A stretch of DNA of 64,000 nt from contig JACKQL020000016.1 of the NCBI GenBank assembly GCA_018296165.2, positions 372,001 through 436,000 of the forward strand, written 5' to 3'. The position numbers and the translations under genes were made by a program. Positions within the stretch are counted from its first letter, which is position 1. Every line of letters starts with the position of its first letter. Shown piece after piece: positions 1-13,879 of the stretch. The notes under the pieces are model-generated. The model ran no database searches. It was not told the origin of the DNA and saw only the letters and a list, made by a program, of their open reading frames with translations. Source of the stretch: Termitomyces sp. T153. Lineage: Eukaryota; Basidiomycota; Agaricomycetes; Agaricales; Lyophyllaceae.

Positions 1-869
1 AAAGGCAGAGAACATTGCTAAGACAAGAGCGAACTCTAAATGGTGGTAGGGGAGTGAGGGAATGTAATAGAGAGGGGGAAACAGTAATAGGAAGATGGAA
101 TCAGGGAGACAAACATAAACTAGTCACTAACCACAGTTGCTAGTGTTGCTAAGCCAAGATAACAGGAAGGTCACTTGTAGTTGGCACCACACTAGGTTGA
201 AATTGAAGTTGATAAGACTTGTTACTAAGTCAAAGTCAACAGCAGATAAAGGAATAGAGTGAAGAGAGAGGCAAAGTGAAATCTCAAGCTGGTAAGCTTG
301 GAGATAGATGGATTCAGTTTGAGGGAGATCTATTCAATTCAATGGTTGAGTGTCTCTGTACAGGCAGTATTTATATGATTTAAAAGTATAATATGGGAAA
401 GTAAGCAAATAGTCACCACTAGCAATGGCATCTGTCAAGGTGTTTATGGTTCATATGAGGTGTCAGTCTGTAACTAAGTGAAAACTATAAGCAAAGTCTC
501 TGTAGCATATAATTGCAAATAAACCCAAAAAGAGCGAGTCCAATGTCAATATGTGTCTGTCAATATGTCCATATATGGTAAGAGAGAGCCATTTTGTCAC
601 CCAAGAATCAACAGGGTTGCTAATAATTGTCACTAAAAAAGGTCTTGGCCTTACTGTCCTAGACCCAAAGTCCAGGCTCCATATGATATTTCTGGTGATC
701 AATAAGTCTTGTGGTCACTAAGATCCTGTGCAAGGGCTACGTCAATCCAGACCCTGGGCTGGGCCCTGCATGCTGAGTGTTGTGACTTGTGCCAAATTTA
801 AATTAGTCAGCTGCCACTAAGTCCAAAATGCCAAAAAATGGTGCTCAGCAACAACTGGGTCTTATCACC
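1..869. other. CpG-poor sequence without recognisable gene
   Basis: No convincing coding region is visible on either strand. Only a handful of CG dinucleotides are present, the same depletion as in the adjoining retrotransposon remnants, so this is probably old repeat or inactivated intergenic DNA. Confidence 0.6.
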
Positions 870-1082
870 AGACCTCACTAATTGCTTGGCCTGAGACCCA
901 TCAACATCTATTGATCTTCCATCAAACTCTGGCCCCACTCCCATCACTTGCATAGCCTCTGTTTGCCCCACACTTCTAATACTTGCTTTTGGACTTGTGC
1001 CTGACACCCTTCCAAGTCCAAACCTTCTCAATACCTTGTCTTAGACTTTTTCAGACTACCCTGGACTTGTTTGGACTGCTTA
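870..1082 (+). repeat. Remnant of the 5' LTR of the older chromovirus copy
   Basis: This stretch aligns by eye with 19626-19838 inside the older 3' LTR (shared words include ACTTGCATAGCCTCTG and GGACTTGTGCCTGACACC). It stops abruptly at about 1082, where the sequence jumps to the start of the internal region. The outer part and the last ~150 bp of the LTR are missing, so it is a truncated 5' LTR in the same orientation as 18821-19971. Confidence 0.7.
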
Positions 1083-4000
1083 CCCTGTTCATGATGTCTG
1101 CAATTAACTCCACATACACTCCTTCTGGAACTCTCAATGTCTATGGTTGGGCTGTGCCTGAGACCCACTATGATTTGTTTTGCCTTGCCCAGTTTGCCAG
1201 GGCACATTGAATTGCAGATCTGATGCCAAATGTCCCCTCTGCTCTGGTCACACCCCACACAAATGGCTCTCTCCACAGACATCCTCTCTGCTCAACTCAA
1301 CTCATATCATCTCTACACCACCCTCTCCTGCACCTCCTACACTTCTCTTGCCCCCTCTGCCAGTCCTGCCATTACTAAGACTGACCACAACATCCCCAAC
1401 CCTGTCTCCAATCCCCCCCAGCAACAAATCCATCTATTGCTTGACAACTTCTCTGGTGCCTCACCAACACCATCTCCCCAACAGTAATGCAAACCCCCAC
1501 TGAAGACAATCACTTGCTGCATAAGATCAGGTTACTCTCCCCACTGACAAACAACAACAAGACTTCCAACCACCAACCTCCTAGTCCAACACCTCCAAAC
1601 CTACCTGGCCCTAACCCACCCCAACCAGAATAACTCATGACTTCAGAACCAACTTCCCCCAATGCCACATCTTCCCCATGGAGCAGCACCAACATCCCTG
1701 GGTGCTACTGCAGCTCTGTCAAAGTCTGTGCACCACCAATATCCAAGCACATGACTCTCTAACAGCACTGCCTCTGCCCAAATCAACAGCACCAGCCTTC
1801 AATGTTTCCCCCATAGACAATATGACTCCCATGCAACATCCTTAGCTAACCCTGAAGACATCAACTCTCAAAAGTAAACCCCACCATCATTGGAGTCAAC
1901 CACCACCCCTGACAACCCCCCTCCTCCAAGAATAAGTCAAGATTTCAAGACCAGCACTTCAACCCCAACCTCAAACTCAAACTCCAGAATTAGCTAGGAC
2001 CACTCTGGTTACTTGGCCATCAACTCCACCCAACATTTGACTGGAAAGACTCTGCACTGAAGTCTCCAGCCACAGATGCACCACCCCCCTCTACCTCTTC
2101 TTCAGTCCCTCAAGGCTCTAATGCCTCTGACCCAACTCTAGCAACTCTGGAGATATACCAAAGAATTCCCAAACCTCAAGAGGGCCAAAGAACAAAGGAA
2201 GATGCACCTCTGCCCCAGCCTCCTTGAACACACCCCAAAGGTGCTCCCCAGCAAGCCCCAGAAGTCAACATAAGGACTGTGGCACCCTGATGCATGATGC
2301 TAGACAACTCTGGACCCCTCTGCCATTACATCAACACCCCTCCCAAGTGATCTGGAACCCCTAGCATCCAAATGTTCAATGCCACTCCCTCCACATGCAT
2401 TTCATAAGATGGGACCTCTGCTCTTCAACTACTAATTATGCCATCCTTACCAAAAGAACACCCAAGTGCAGAAGCTACCTCACTGGAACAAACTATAGGA
2501 AAAAGAGAACTCTATACAAAGTAGTTCCCCTGGAGTATCATGAACTCACTGACATGTTCTCTGAAGGAAGTAAAGAACCCTGCCATCACCTCTCCAGACC
2601 CATTGTCACAAACTCAACACCCAACCCTTTCAAACCCCAAAGCCTCAACAACAAAGAATGCACTTCTGAGTGCTCCTTAGAGGCTTCCCCCCCCAAATCA
2701 ATCTGGAAACAACTGATGACTCTAGAAGCCCAACACCCTCCAAAGCCTCCCTCAACACCCAAAGGAATCAGCATAAAGGCCCAAGGTGCTTTGATATATA
2801 ACTCCAGGCAACTCCAGACTCTTTTACACAACTCTGGACCCAGGCAACACAGCTCTGGACCCCACCATCCTGACTCTGACACCCATCTGGAAAACCTCCA
2901 ACACCAATTCATCAGCACAGTCCCCATAGCACATGCTCCACAAATCCTAATCCAACCCCTCTATCCTTGCCAGAAAAGATGTCTATGTGCAGGAGCCATA
3001 CTGCTGGAGCAACAGAAGAACAAACCCCATATGAAGTAGTTTCTCTGGAGTACCATAAGTTTGCTGATGCATTCTTCAAGAAAAGAGTACCATTTTCTGC
3101 CACCACCCAATGCTGAGTCAAAATCAAAAAAATGCCACCCCCACCTCCACCCATCAATGAGTAAGGATGTCACACACCCTGACCTCCACTACTGGAGTCA
3201 CAACCCAGCTGTCATCCTCCCCCACCCCTCTGACAAAATCAATTACCCAGTGAGAAAACAAACTCTGGACATTCAAAACAGTCCCACACAAGCTTGGCAA
3301 TATGTCATGCAACTCAACCCCATCCACCAGAGCTTCAGCTCAGATGCCAAGAAAAACAAATGGCTCCTCTGACTCTACCCCAACTATCAAGGAATCAGCA
3401 ATGCTCTCCAAAAGAAATGGTACCCTCTTCCCCTGATCAGAAATCTTGTTGATTGCCCCTGCAGTGCCAAGACCTACCTCCACTCCATCTACAGTGACCT
3501 CTGGACCACTCTGGAGCATGAATGGAAGAGTGCCCCCACACCTGCCATGGCCCCCTTTGAGTATCAAGTAAATGCCCTCAAACAACCAGCTTCCCTGCCA
3601 CCCTCCAATATTCATGGACAACTCTCTCCCTCCACATGAACAATAATTTCATGCAGTAGGATGACTGCCCAACCCATTCAACTTCTTAGGAGATCAGCTG
3701 AAATACACCTGCTGCATTCTAGGATGACTTTAAGAACTACTGCCCCTACTCCACAACTCCACCACTTGCCTGCTTGCAGACCCAAAAACCTCTCCAAAAA
3801 ATGATCTCAGCCCCTGCAACCCCATAGTCAACTTAAGGAGCCTCAACACCCTACCAGATAACCAGTGGATGCCTAAGGAAGCCTTTGGGGCTGAGCAGCA
3901 TGAACTCTGCCACTCAGTGGTAATCCCTGCCAAATATCTACATGTCATGCTGATTTGAATAACAAGGTAAACCCCACTCTGGACCCTCCTCCTCATCCAG

Positions 4001-5861
4001 TGCAACATCCACTGCAACCCTGCCAATGAGCCAACTCCCCAACCCGCCCTTTACATTGTCTCCAGACCTCTAGTTCTTGCTCTGAGAAGAATGGACTAAC
4101 AAAACACACTCCCAGACCTCTTCTCCTGCTCAGCCCCATCTTTGAAGACAACTCCATCATCAAGCCAACACATGACCAGCCCCCACACCAACCCTGGACT
4201 ATTGGCTCTTACTCTGGAAGAAGACACAACTCACAAAGCTCACTCCTGGACTAACCCTGCCCATGCATGACAAGCCCCAAGAGGCAGCTCCACTAACAAG
4301 CCAGCACCCTAACCAACCCCCATACTGCCTTCAGACTGCTGGCTCCACTCTGGGAAGGGACAAGTCCACCATGGACCAATACAATCCTTGATGTAACTCT
4401 GCTGAAGAGCCAGCAGCTGACCCACCCCTTGTGCTGCCTCTGGACTGCCTGTTCCTACCCCCAGGAAGTACAAACCCATGGAACAGCAACTCCCTCCTTC
4501 CTCACTTAACACAGCAGCCAGGAGAACCCCACCAAGAATCTGCCAACCAGCTAACACTTGTGCCACAAAAGTCTGCCAACCAACCAGCACTTGCATCAAC
4601 CCCAAGCTCCTGGCTCCTATCCCAGGAAGGATGACCCAGAAAAAGCAACTCTGAATTCCTCCCCACCCCACACCTCACCAGAAGCAACTCCATCAAGAAT
4701 CATCCACTAATCAACCTCCATGCTGTCTCCAGACTACCAATCCCTGCTCTGAGAAGGATGAACCTATGCCCTGGACTGCAAACATACTGGTCCTGACAAA
4801 CTTTGGCAGCATTGCAAGCCCCAAGAATGCCACAAATACATAAGACTCCCCTACCTATTTCTGGACTTATCCTTGGCCAGAAATGAGAAGGAATGTCATG
4901 TAGCATGTCCAAACCTGCAAACCCCAACTCTGGACCAAGGAAACCCACCAAGACTGGTCACCTTGGAACCCTGCTGCCCCTCCACCAATACTCTGGAGTG
5001 CAGCAAACCCCTAACCAAGCATGTCTCCAACAAAATGCAATACTATGGAGCTCAACAAACCCCTACCCAATCATGCCCTGCCAAAACACAAGCTTCTGGA
5101 CACCCTCCACTCTTGAAGTCAATCCACTGTCCCTCTTACACTCAGGGGTTGATGGACCACAAGAATGAGCAAACCAAACTTCAAGAAAGTATCTCCACCC
5201 CTATGTTAACTAACCAATAGCATAGCTAGCATGTAAAACAGTTCTCTGCTGAGTCCACTACAACAACAACCCCAACTCTGGAGCCCCCCCTCACTATGCT
5301 GCCAAGGACTCCCATCTCTGGCCTACCCCAACCCCAAGGATTACTTCCACCCCATTGCTCCTACAGTTGTCAAGGGACCTCTGCTCCCCTTCCCCAACTC
5401 CTCTGGGACAAAATCAACACCACTGCCAAGCATACTTGAAGCATGCTCACTCTTCAGCTGGATCCCTGGCAACCCTGCCTAACCCAACTGACACCACACC
5501 AAGACCTGGAGATCCCCCCTCAAGCCCAATCACAAGCACTCAACCCAACCCTGAGCCTGAAGAAACCCCACCCACAATCTCAGTCCAACACCTTTAAAGC
5601 ACTTAGAAGCCCCACAGACACCCTCACCCAACTCTGAAGCTCTTGTCTGCAATGCTTCATCAAGCCCTGGTATCTCCAGGACTAGCTAACACAAATGGCA
5701 TTAGTGGGCAAAACCCCTGCCTCTGGATTTCATTAGGGATTCAACTTCTCTAAGGAACCCCTGTGTGTTTTATTCTCCAATTTTCTCACTTGAATCTGAA
5801 ATCTTCTTCATTTCACATCAGCCTTATGCAGAGTGCCAAAGAAAAATAGGTACATGCTATG
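1083..5861 (+). mobile_element. Older, decayed Ty3/gypsy chromovirus, left internal part
   Basis: This is internal sequence of a chromovirus closely related to the full-length copy at 5862-16868, but broken in every frame. The gag-start block (words NVYGWAVP-like, near 1135) matches the block near 6965 in the younger copy. A pol linker (VVPLEYHELTDMFSEGS) is at about 2520-2570 and a diverged repeat of it at about 3030. Reverse-transcriptase remnants are at about 3390-3580. Words resembling the integrase and post-chromodomain region continue to about 5860. The younger element is inserted at 5861, and this older copy resumes at 16869. CpG is nearly absent and stop codons are frequent, so no protein can be made. 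Confidence 0.75.
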
Positions 5862-6888
5862 TATCATGACCCACTCCCTAGACTCCTGACATTGTTCCCA
5901 GTCCTTCCCAATGCCCTGCCAAACTCCCCCAACCCTTGCCCACCCTCCATGCCCACTCCAGGTAACTCCAATACTTCTCTGGCAAACCCCAACAGCCCTC
6001 TGACCAACTCCAATGCCTTCTCCACAGCCATCAACACTTCCCCTGAGCCCCTGGAACCTTCCCCTACCATTTCTGACCCCATTATACACCACCAACTCAC
6101 TGCCCTGGTTTGCCTGACCTGCTCTGGAGTATCATGACAACCTTGAAGCAGCCCACATCCCCAACTGATCCCATCAGAATATCACTGTGGCCTGCCCCTT
6201 GATTGTACCCAACACCCATTGACTCTGCACAGCTCTGTTGAGCCCTGCCACCATGCCTGCTGTCCTCTGGAGCTATTCAGTAGTCAGTATATAAGTCATA
6301 GAGTAGCTCCTTGTACTCTAGTCTTGATATTGCATTTACTGGTTTCTTGTGTCTTGTGATTTGTTCCATCTCTGTCTCTATTTTTAGTCTCGAATCTATC
6401 TCTTTCTCTGTTTCATCTTGCCTTGTCTCTGTCTCATCTCAACTGTCTATATTTCCTTTGTTTCTCTAAGTTCCTTCCATCTCTGATGTCAGTACAAACT
6501 CCACACACATGCCATGATCCCCAAACATTCTTACAACAACTCCAGACCTTGCTCTTTGCTCAGCCCCAAACCCATCAAATCTTAATCAATCCCCCATCAA
6601 TCTCCAGCTCTGCCCCCATCCCTAGTGAAGCCTCTGTCTACCCCACAATCTATTTACATGCTTACAAACTTGTTCCTAATGCCTGCCCAAGTCCAATGCT
6701 AATACACTTGGTCTTAGACTTCCCTGGACCACTCTGGACTTGCTCAGACTGCTCCTCTTAGCTTTCCCTTGCAAGTCTCTCCTCTCCACACCAACTCTGG
6801 AGTGCTAGGTTATAAGTGCAGGACATTGTGTCTGCCTAGTAAGGATTCACCAGTGTAGCTGAGCCCTCATCATCAGTGGAACCTGACA
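5862..6888 (+). repeat. 5' LTR of the full-length chromovirus
   Basis: It begins TATCATGACC and ends AACCTGACA. The older copy begins TGTCACAACC, so the original end was probably TGTCA...TGACA and the first bases have decayed. It matches 15842-16868 along its whole length with scattered, mainly C/T and G/A differences. A region of pyrimidine-rich sequence and a TATATAAG word near 6289 could hold the element's promoter. Confidence 0.93.
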
Positions 6889-6914
6889 TAATATCAAGAC
6901 TCCCCCTTACCCCA

Positions 6915-9170
6915 TTCTTGATGTCTGTATATAACCCTGCATACAACCCCACCAGCTACCTAACCAATGTCTATGGTTGGCTGGTTCCTAAAAATCCTTA
7001 TGCCCCATTCTACCCAGGCCCCCCTGCAGATCAGTATGTTCCCTGCTACTGGACTCCTGACCCCAACTAGGTGTTCTACATACCCTCCATCAGCCAGAGA
7101 GTCCCTCCAGGCTGGTACTGCCCTCCAGCATTCCCCACCAATGGTAACAATTCCCACATATACTCTGAAGGATACTTTATAGTGCTCCCCAACTCTGCCT
7201 ACCTTCTCCCCGCCCACTACTATGTGTACCCAGTTCCTGCTGCAGCCTCAGCCCCTCTGGAGCACCCAGATAATTATTCTCCCCCTCATCTGCTATTCTC
7301 TGCTCAAGTTCTCTCATCCTCCAGATAGCAAAGGGTCAAAGCCTATATTCAACAGCATGACAAAGTCCTGCACTTCCTCCACCTCTCTCCTGCAGAGTTT
7401 GCAAGACATGCCCATACTCTCCTCATCAACCTAGGCTACCCTAACACCTCCACAACTCTGGAAGTTTGGGTGGATCAACTCCTTGACTTCCACAAATGCT
7501 ACCTGCAAGGGAACCTCCCAGAAACTATGCAAGGCACCCTGGGCATTGACACTAACTTATGAAATGAGCTCCACACATTGGTTGAAGAAATCCACACCAG
7601 TCTGAACTCCCACCCCTTCAAAGATCCTCTAGACCCCTCCCACTCCTTCTATATGCAACATGAGGAACTCATCAGAGCACAAAGCAAAGCCCCACCTCCC
7701 ATTCCCCACCAGCAGGAAGAACTCAACACGGCCTCCACCATCTTGAGGAACATCAACCCCACGGAGGGATTGTTCAACCAACCTGCTGCCCACACTTTGG
7801 CCCTCTCCACTTGTCCCCAGGCCAACTCCATCCCCAGCACCTTTTGAATATGGGATCAGCCTGCCATCTCCAAACCCTGCTCCCAACAACTGCCCCTGCA
7901 TATTGACAATAATAACCAGACTCTCTCCTACATTGATGAGCCTAGCAACCCCACTGATGAGCCTGCCCTGCACAATGGCCCTTTGCAGGACAGACCTCCC
8001 CACTTCAATCTCCATGCCCCCCATGTCAATGCCCCTCCATCTTGTCCCAACATCCCAGTCCCCACAAGGCAGCCCATAGGCCCCACGGCACCCCAACCAT
8101 CCTTTTTCACCAACCCTCCTCATCCCCCACCTGTTCCGATGCTTAACCCTCCTGCTGATGCATATTACTTTAGACCCTCCACCCCTAGAGGACCCCCTCC
8201 CACTCAATGGGCCCCAGGGCCTCCCCCAGGCAATGCAGGCCAACCCCCTAGCAGAGGTCCACCTAACAGCAGACCCCCTGGAGGATGAGGCCCAGCCATG
8301 GACAACTTCCCCCCCCCCAGTGCAGAAATGGGAACAATTACTATTACTACTACAATGCTAGACCCCTGCCCCAAACTCAAAATACACAGAATGATACTCG
8401 CAATGCACTGGCTCAGGAAGAAAAACTCGACATTCAGAAGCTCAAACCCTTTACTGACCATGACTCCCAGAAATGGTGTATCTTTCTACCTCAGTGTTTA
8501 ATTATGTTTATGTTCCAAGCTCAGCCCATTACCTTCCAACTTGAGAGCTCATGAGTAGCCTTTGCTGTGTTGTATTTGCAGGGTATCACCTTTGACCATT
8601 ATATGGCACTACTCTGGTTTGATCCCAACAACTCTGTACTCTCCAATTGGCTTGCTTTCACCCAGGAATTCTTGAGTAAGTTTGGCGTCTTTGACACTGT
8701 AGTGGAAGCAGAGGAAAACCTCTTCAACCTCTAAATGTGCAATAACAAATGCTTTATGACCTTCATTGTATGATTTGAACAAGAAGCCTACAAGACTAGA
8801 TGGAACCACAATGCTCTCTGATTCACCCTCCATCATGCCCTGTCTCAGCAGATCAAGGATGTCCTTCATCTTGCACCCAAACAAACCACCTATGACAGAT
8901 ACAAGGCACTTGTTACCCAGGTTGACCAACATTACTGGGAAGATCATAGCAAAAACATGGCACCCCAGACCTTGTGGAGCACCTCTGGCAACCCCAACTG
9001 GCAGGCTAGAGCAACCAATAGCAATTGGCCCTCAATCCCCACCAACTCCACTAACCCCACACTCCATTTCCCTCCAGGCTGAGGGACTTCCAATGCCAAT
9101 TGACTCCTGGAACAATGCCCACCTGCCCAGCTCAATGCTGCCAACCTCTACAAGACCCCAGAGCCCCTAG
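6915..9170 (+). pseudogene. Chromovirus gag-like region, broken
   Basis: The first part (about 6915-8290) encodes a Tyr/Pro-rich N-terminal segment (NVYGWLVPKNPYAPFYPGP). After a stop at 7068-7070 it continues in the same frame, but further stops and frame changes follow. From about 8415 a capsid-like segment follows (LDIQKLKPFTDHD ... KWCIFLPQC ... FQLESS), then the typical retrotransposon gag stretch ending in Gln/Asn/Trp-rich sequence near 8960-9080. No intact CCHC zinc knuckle was seen. The frame is broken by TGA, TAG and TAA codons and at least one frameshift. Function in a live copy would be nucleocapsid assembly. Confidence 0.75.
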
Positions 9171-10680
9171 ACACTGACCCCAATGACCACAATGGCATTC
9201 CAGACTCCACTGACAATCAGGAAGCCCTATGCACAAACAAGATTTGGGATAGGCTGTGGATTGACGTACTGGAGGAGACACAGGGTCTTGAAGACACACT
9301 AGACTGTGGACCAGACTCCAGCATCTTCTCTGCCCCAGCCACACTTCTCCATGCAACAGTACTCATCCCAGACAACTTCCCAGCACACCTCCCCTCTTAC
9401 TCCTCCACCACCCTTCTCCTCTGCACCACTCTCCCCTTCTTTGACAACTCTGTCCCCACACTAGTCAACAGTGGCACCATAGATAACTTCATTGATGAAT
9501 CCCTAGTGGCACTCACTTCCCACCTCCTCCAATGCCTCCCTGCTCCAATCCCCCTCAAGCTCTTCAACAGTGGTCCCACCCCCACCAGAGACATCACACA
9601 CCACCTGGAAATGACCATGACCTTTGCCAACAAACAACAACAAGAACTCTGGCTACTTGTCATGAAACTACACCCCTCTGCCCCCTGTTGTCTTAGGCTT
9701 CTCATGGCTCCACTTCACCAACCTCTACATTGATTGGCCTGGCCTCACCCTCTACCTTGACCAGGACAATTCAACTGACTCTGGACTAGTGTTGTTTGAT
9801 GTCTCACACCCCTCTGAGAAACCCGAGACCACAATCAACCATCCCCAAATTCCCCTGCAGCTCTGCTCCAGGTCTGCACAGTCATTTGTCATGAATGTCT
9901 GATTCAATGGCTTGCCCAAGGTACTTTCCACCCTTGTCGACAGCAGCACCTCTGGTACCTTCATCAGCAGTCAACTCAACCTCTGATGCCATGACCTCAA
10001 CAAACTCCTTGAGCTCCAACTCTTTGATGAAAGCCCCACCACAACAGAGATTACTCAATACTATGACAACACCCTCACTCTTGACAACACCCTCACTCTT
10101 GACAATGACCTGCAGTTTCAAGCCCAGCTTCTCATCACCCAACTCCCCCTGTTGACCCCAATCATGCTCAGACTTCTGTGACTGCAAGATGTCAATCCCA
10201 ACATTGGCTGGAAGAACCTCACCATGCAATTTCCCAGCCCTGAAGCAAGTTTAGTGGCTGCTATCCCCCTTAGCCTCCAGTCTATCTCAGACTCTGATGT
10301 CTCTGACCCTGGCACCAGCACTTCTGGAGCAACCCAAAGCCCCTCAACCTCTGATGGCAATCCTGATAGTGAAGAACACACAACCCTGTCTCAGTCACCC
10401 CTGACCAAATCACAATGGCTGCCTTCCGTCACACTCCAGAATTGATACAAAGGCCTGTAGTACTCTAACCAGCAATGCTCAACTCCTCTGACCAACTCTG
10501 CTACCACTCCAGACTCAACTGCTACCACTCCATCACCCAACTCCATTGACTTGGAAAGCCTCAACATTGAAATCATTGGTGCCATCCCCTTTGCATGCAT
10601 CTTACAGGATGGCACCCCCACCTTTCAGTTACAAATCATACTAGCCCTACTAGAGGAGCACCTCCGCACAGAAACCACCA
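9171..10680 (+). pseudogene. Chromovirus protease/linker region, broken
   Basis: This stretch lies between gag and reverse transcriptase. It contains a retropepsin-like block near 9461-9500 (TLVNSGTIDNFIDES), where the catalytic D-S/T-G would sit; the Asp position reads Asn, so the active site is lost. A second similar block (TLVDSSTSGTFISSQ) is near 9930-9975. A duplicated linker word (NTLTLDNTLTLDN) is at about 10060-10105. Stops interrupt the frame. The protease would process the Gag-Pol polyprotein. Confidence 0.65.
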
Positions 10681-12110
10681 TGTTGGAGTGCAAAACAGAG
10701 GAACAGATCTCATCCAAAGTAGTTCCCCTGGAGTATCATGAATTCACTGATGTGTTCTCTGAAGGGAGTGCCAAAGAACTTCCCCCACACCACTCCTCCA
10801 ACCACAAGATTGACCTCAAAGATGGTGCCTCACCCCCATTTGGCAAGATCTACAATATGTCTAAGATCAAGCTCTGGGCCCTGAAGGAGTACCTCGACAT
10901 CATGCTTGGCAAGGGCTTCATACACCCATTGATCTCTGCCACCAGCACTCTGGTCTTGTTCACCAAGAAGAAAGATGGATCACTCTGACTCTGTGTGAAT
11001 TATTGGGGACTCAACAAAGTCACCAAAAAGAACCAGTATCCCCTCTCCCTGATTGGAGACCTTGTTGACCACCTCTGCAGTGCCAAGATTTACACAAAGA
11101 TAGACCTCTGCTCTAGCTACAACAACATCTGGATTGCTCCAGGACATGAATGGAAGACCACCTTTTGCACTCACTATGGCCTCTTTGAGTATCTTGTGAT
11201 GCCCTTTGGAATGACTAACTCCTCTGCCACTTTCCAGTACTTCATGAATGACATCTTCCATGACATGCACAACATTTTTATTATTGTGTACCTGGATGAC
11301 ATACTGATTTACTCAAATTTGCCAGTGGAGCATCCAGAGCATGTCTGCCACATCTGGAAATGACTCTGGGAGTATCACCTTCATGCCAAACCTGAGAAAT
11401 GTTCCTTCTACATAACAGAGATTGAATACCTCAGGGTCATTGTCACTCCTGATGGTGTGTGCATGGACTCTGCCAAGGTCAATGCAATACTTGACTGGCT
11501 CCCACCATGGAATGTCAAGGAGGTACAGTCATTTCTGGGGTTTGCTAACTTTTATCACCAATTCATTGACAACTACTCTGGAGTCACCAAACCCCTCAAC
11601 TGACTCACGTGGAAGGATGCTCCTTGGGATTGGGACAGCAAGTGCCAAAGTATATTCCTCCTCCTGAAGAAGGCCTTCACCTCTGCTCCAGTCCTCCACC
11701 ATTTTGACCCCTCCCTGCTGATTGTACTCGAATATGATGCCTCTGACTACACCATCACTAGAATACTTTCCCAGTCAGACTCTGGAGGCAAGGATCTCCA
11801 CCCCATCACCTTCTACACTCGTTCAATAATCCCTGCAGAGCTCAACTACAACATCTATGACAAGGAACTCCTCACAATTGTCAAAGCTTTATGTCAGTGG
11901 CAGGCCTACCTTGAGGGATCCCCACACTGCATCCAAGTCTACTCTGACTACAACAACCTGCAGTACTTCACAATCATGAAACAATCTAGCTGCCACCAAG
12001 CTTGATGGTCCAAAACCCTCTCAGAGTATGACTTCACCATCCACTACTGCCCTGGATGACTTAGCACAAAGCCTGATGCCCTCACTCAAAGGTCCAACAT
12101 GTATTCAAAA
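10681..12110 (+). pseudogene. Chromovirus reverse transcriptase and RNase H, broken
   Basis: Reverse transcriptase motifs run in order: VVPLEYHEFTDVFSEG at about 10720, TKKKDGSL near 10965, a decayed NYRGLN-type block ([12 protein letters not shown]) near 11000, [12 protein letters not shown] near 11092, [15 protein letters not shown] near 11195, and the catalytic [10 protein letters not shown] near 11285. RNase H words follow: YDASDYTITRILSQ near 11733 and YDKELLTIVKALCQWQ near 11857. In-frame TGA codons at about 10987, 11361, 11600, 12004 and 12058 (Trp or Arg positions) stop translation. The Asp pair of YLDD is still present. Confidence 0.9.
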
Positions 12111-13626
12111 AAGTCATTTGAAGCTGAATGGAATGTGTTCAACCATCAAGTGGTAATCCCCCCCAAACATCTACATGCCATGCTGATTTTAAATGATGAA
12201 GAAATCCTCCATAAAATCAGAAATTCACCCCTGAACTCCTTCTTCACTCAGCACAACCCCTGCAACAACTCCATTGACAAGTTGAGCACCAAAAACCCCT
12301 TCACACTGTATCTGGACCACTGCCTCCTGCTCTGGAGTAGATGAATTTATGCTCCAGACCACAAGTCAGTTTGCCTCAACATACTCTGGCAACACCATGA
12401 CCACAAGCTCCAGGGACACCCAGGAATTCATAAGACCCTTCAGCTCATCTCCCAGACTTACTTTTGGCCAGGAATGAAGAAGGATGTCATATGATATGTG
12501 AGGGCCTGTGAACCTTGTCTCCAGGGCAAGGTACCCTGCCACTGCCCCCATGGATTATTGAAGCCCCCCCTGTCAGCCAATGCTCCTTGTCCTCAATATC
12601 AATGGATCATATCATTAAACTCCCCAACTCTGAAGGTTTTGATGCAATCCTCATTGTTGTCTGCCACCTCACTAAACAACCCCTCTTCATCCCCTGCCAC
12701 ACCACTGACAATGGTCCTGAATTCGCCAAACTATTCCTCAAACACATATCTCCAAGCACAGACTCCCGGACAACATTGTCTCCAACTGCAGACCCCTGTT
12801 TGTATCCCATTTCTGGCAATTGCTATGCAAGGTGCTCAAAATTAAAACCAATCTCTCCACTGCCTATCACCTATAGACGAATGGACAAACAGAACAAGTA
12901 AACCAGACATTGGAATAGTATTTCCACCTCTATATTAACTATCTACAGGATGACTGGTGTGCAGAACTCCCCCTCGCTGAGTTTACCTATAACAATATGC
13001 CCCACTCTGCCACTGGAGTCTCCCCCTTCTATGCCAACAAGGGCTACAACCCCCAACTCATGCTGTCCCTCAAGGATATCCCTTCTCATGTCACCTACAA
13101 AGTCACTAAGGAACTCCAATTCCTTCACCAGTTCTTCTGGGACAAGATCAACACTGCCAATCAAGCCTACTCCAAACATGCCAATGCCTGATGCAAACTG
13201 ACCCCTGACTGGCCCCCCAGCACCTTGGTTTGGCTTGATTGATGAAACTTCAAGATCCAGAGGCCCTCAGTCAAGCTTGGTCATAAATGTTTTGGCCTCT
13301 TCAAAGTCCTCTGGAAGGTCTCCATGCACACCTACAAGCTCGACCTACCTCTGGGCTTAAAGGGCCTCCACCCCATATTCCACATCCAACTTCTCAAAAA
13401 ACATGCTCTGGATCCCATCCCTGGGCAATGCCCCAGTCCACTGCCTCCCATCAAGGTCAAGAACAAGTATCACTACAAGGTCAACCAAATCCTTGACTCC
13501 CATGTGGTCTGCAGCCAACTCCAGTACTTGGTCCACTGGAAGGGCTATGGACCTGAGGATGACACTTTGGAACTCCAAAAAAACCTTGACGGAGTCCCTA
13601 ACAACCTGCGAGACTTTCATCAATGA
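12111..13626 (+). pseudogene. Chromovirus integrase with C-terminal chromodomain, broken
   Basis: An HHCC zinc-binding block is at about 12390-12535 (HDHKLQGHPGIHKTLQ, FWPGMKKDVI, CEPCLQGK). The catalytic core follows (KLPNSEGFDAILIVVCHLTK near 12615; TNGQTEQVNQTLE near 12877; AELPLAEFTYNN near 12962). The chromodomain near the end reads [19 protein letters not shown] at about 13516-13572, which keeps the aromatic-cage context of heterochromatin-binding chromodomains. A live copy would insert cDNA and could target methylated H3K9 chromatin. Stops and frame changes inactivate it. Confidence 0.88.
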
Positions 13627-13879
13627 CATTCCACCAAGCCCCAGGACTCCTGGAACTAGCAAGCATAGATGGCACCAGTGGGCATAACCCCTGCCTCTAA
13701 ATTTACTAGGGATTCAACTCCCACAAGTAACTCCTACATGTTTTATTTATCACTGCCTAATTTAAAACTGAAACAAACTCAATCATTCAGACTGGGATGT
13801 CAGAATAGAACTGTATATACATGCTATGAAAATTACATAATAAAACAGGGTATGAGCAGGCATGGAACACAAGAAACAA

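Noticed and set aside
1180..1503. Proline/threonine-rich frames in the CpG-poor left part as genes
   Set aside because: They lie in decayed retrotransposon sequence where C-rich plus-strand composition yields long chance frames in several phases.
6288..6297. TATATAAG word in the chromovirus LTR as a host promoter
   Set aside because: It is repeated in every LTR copy and so belongs to the element; no downstream host gene exists.
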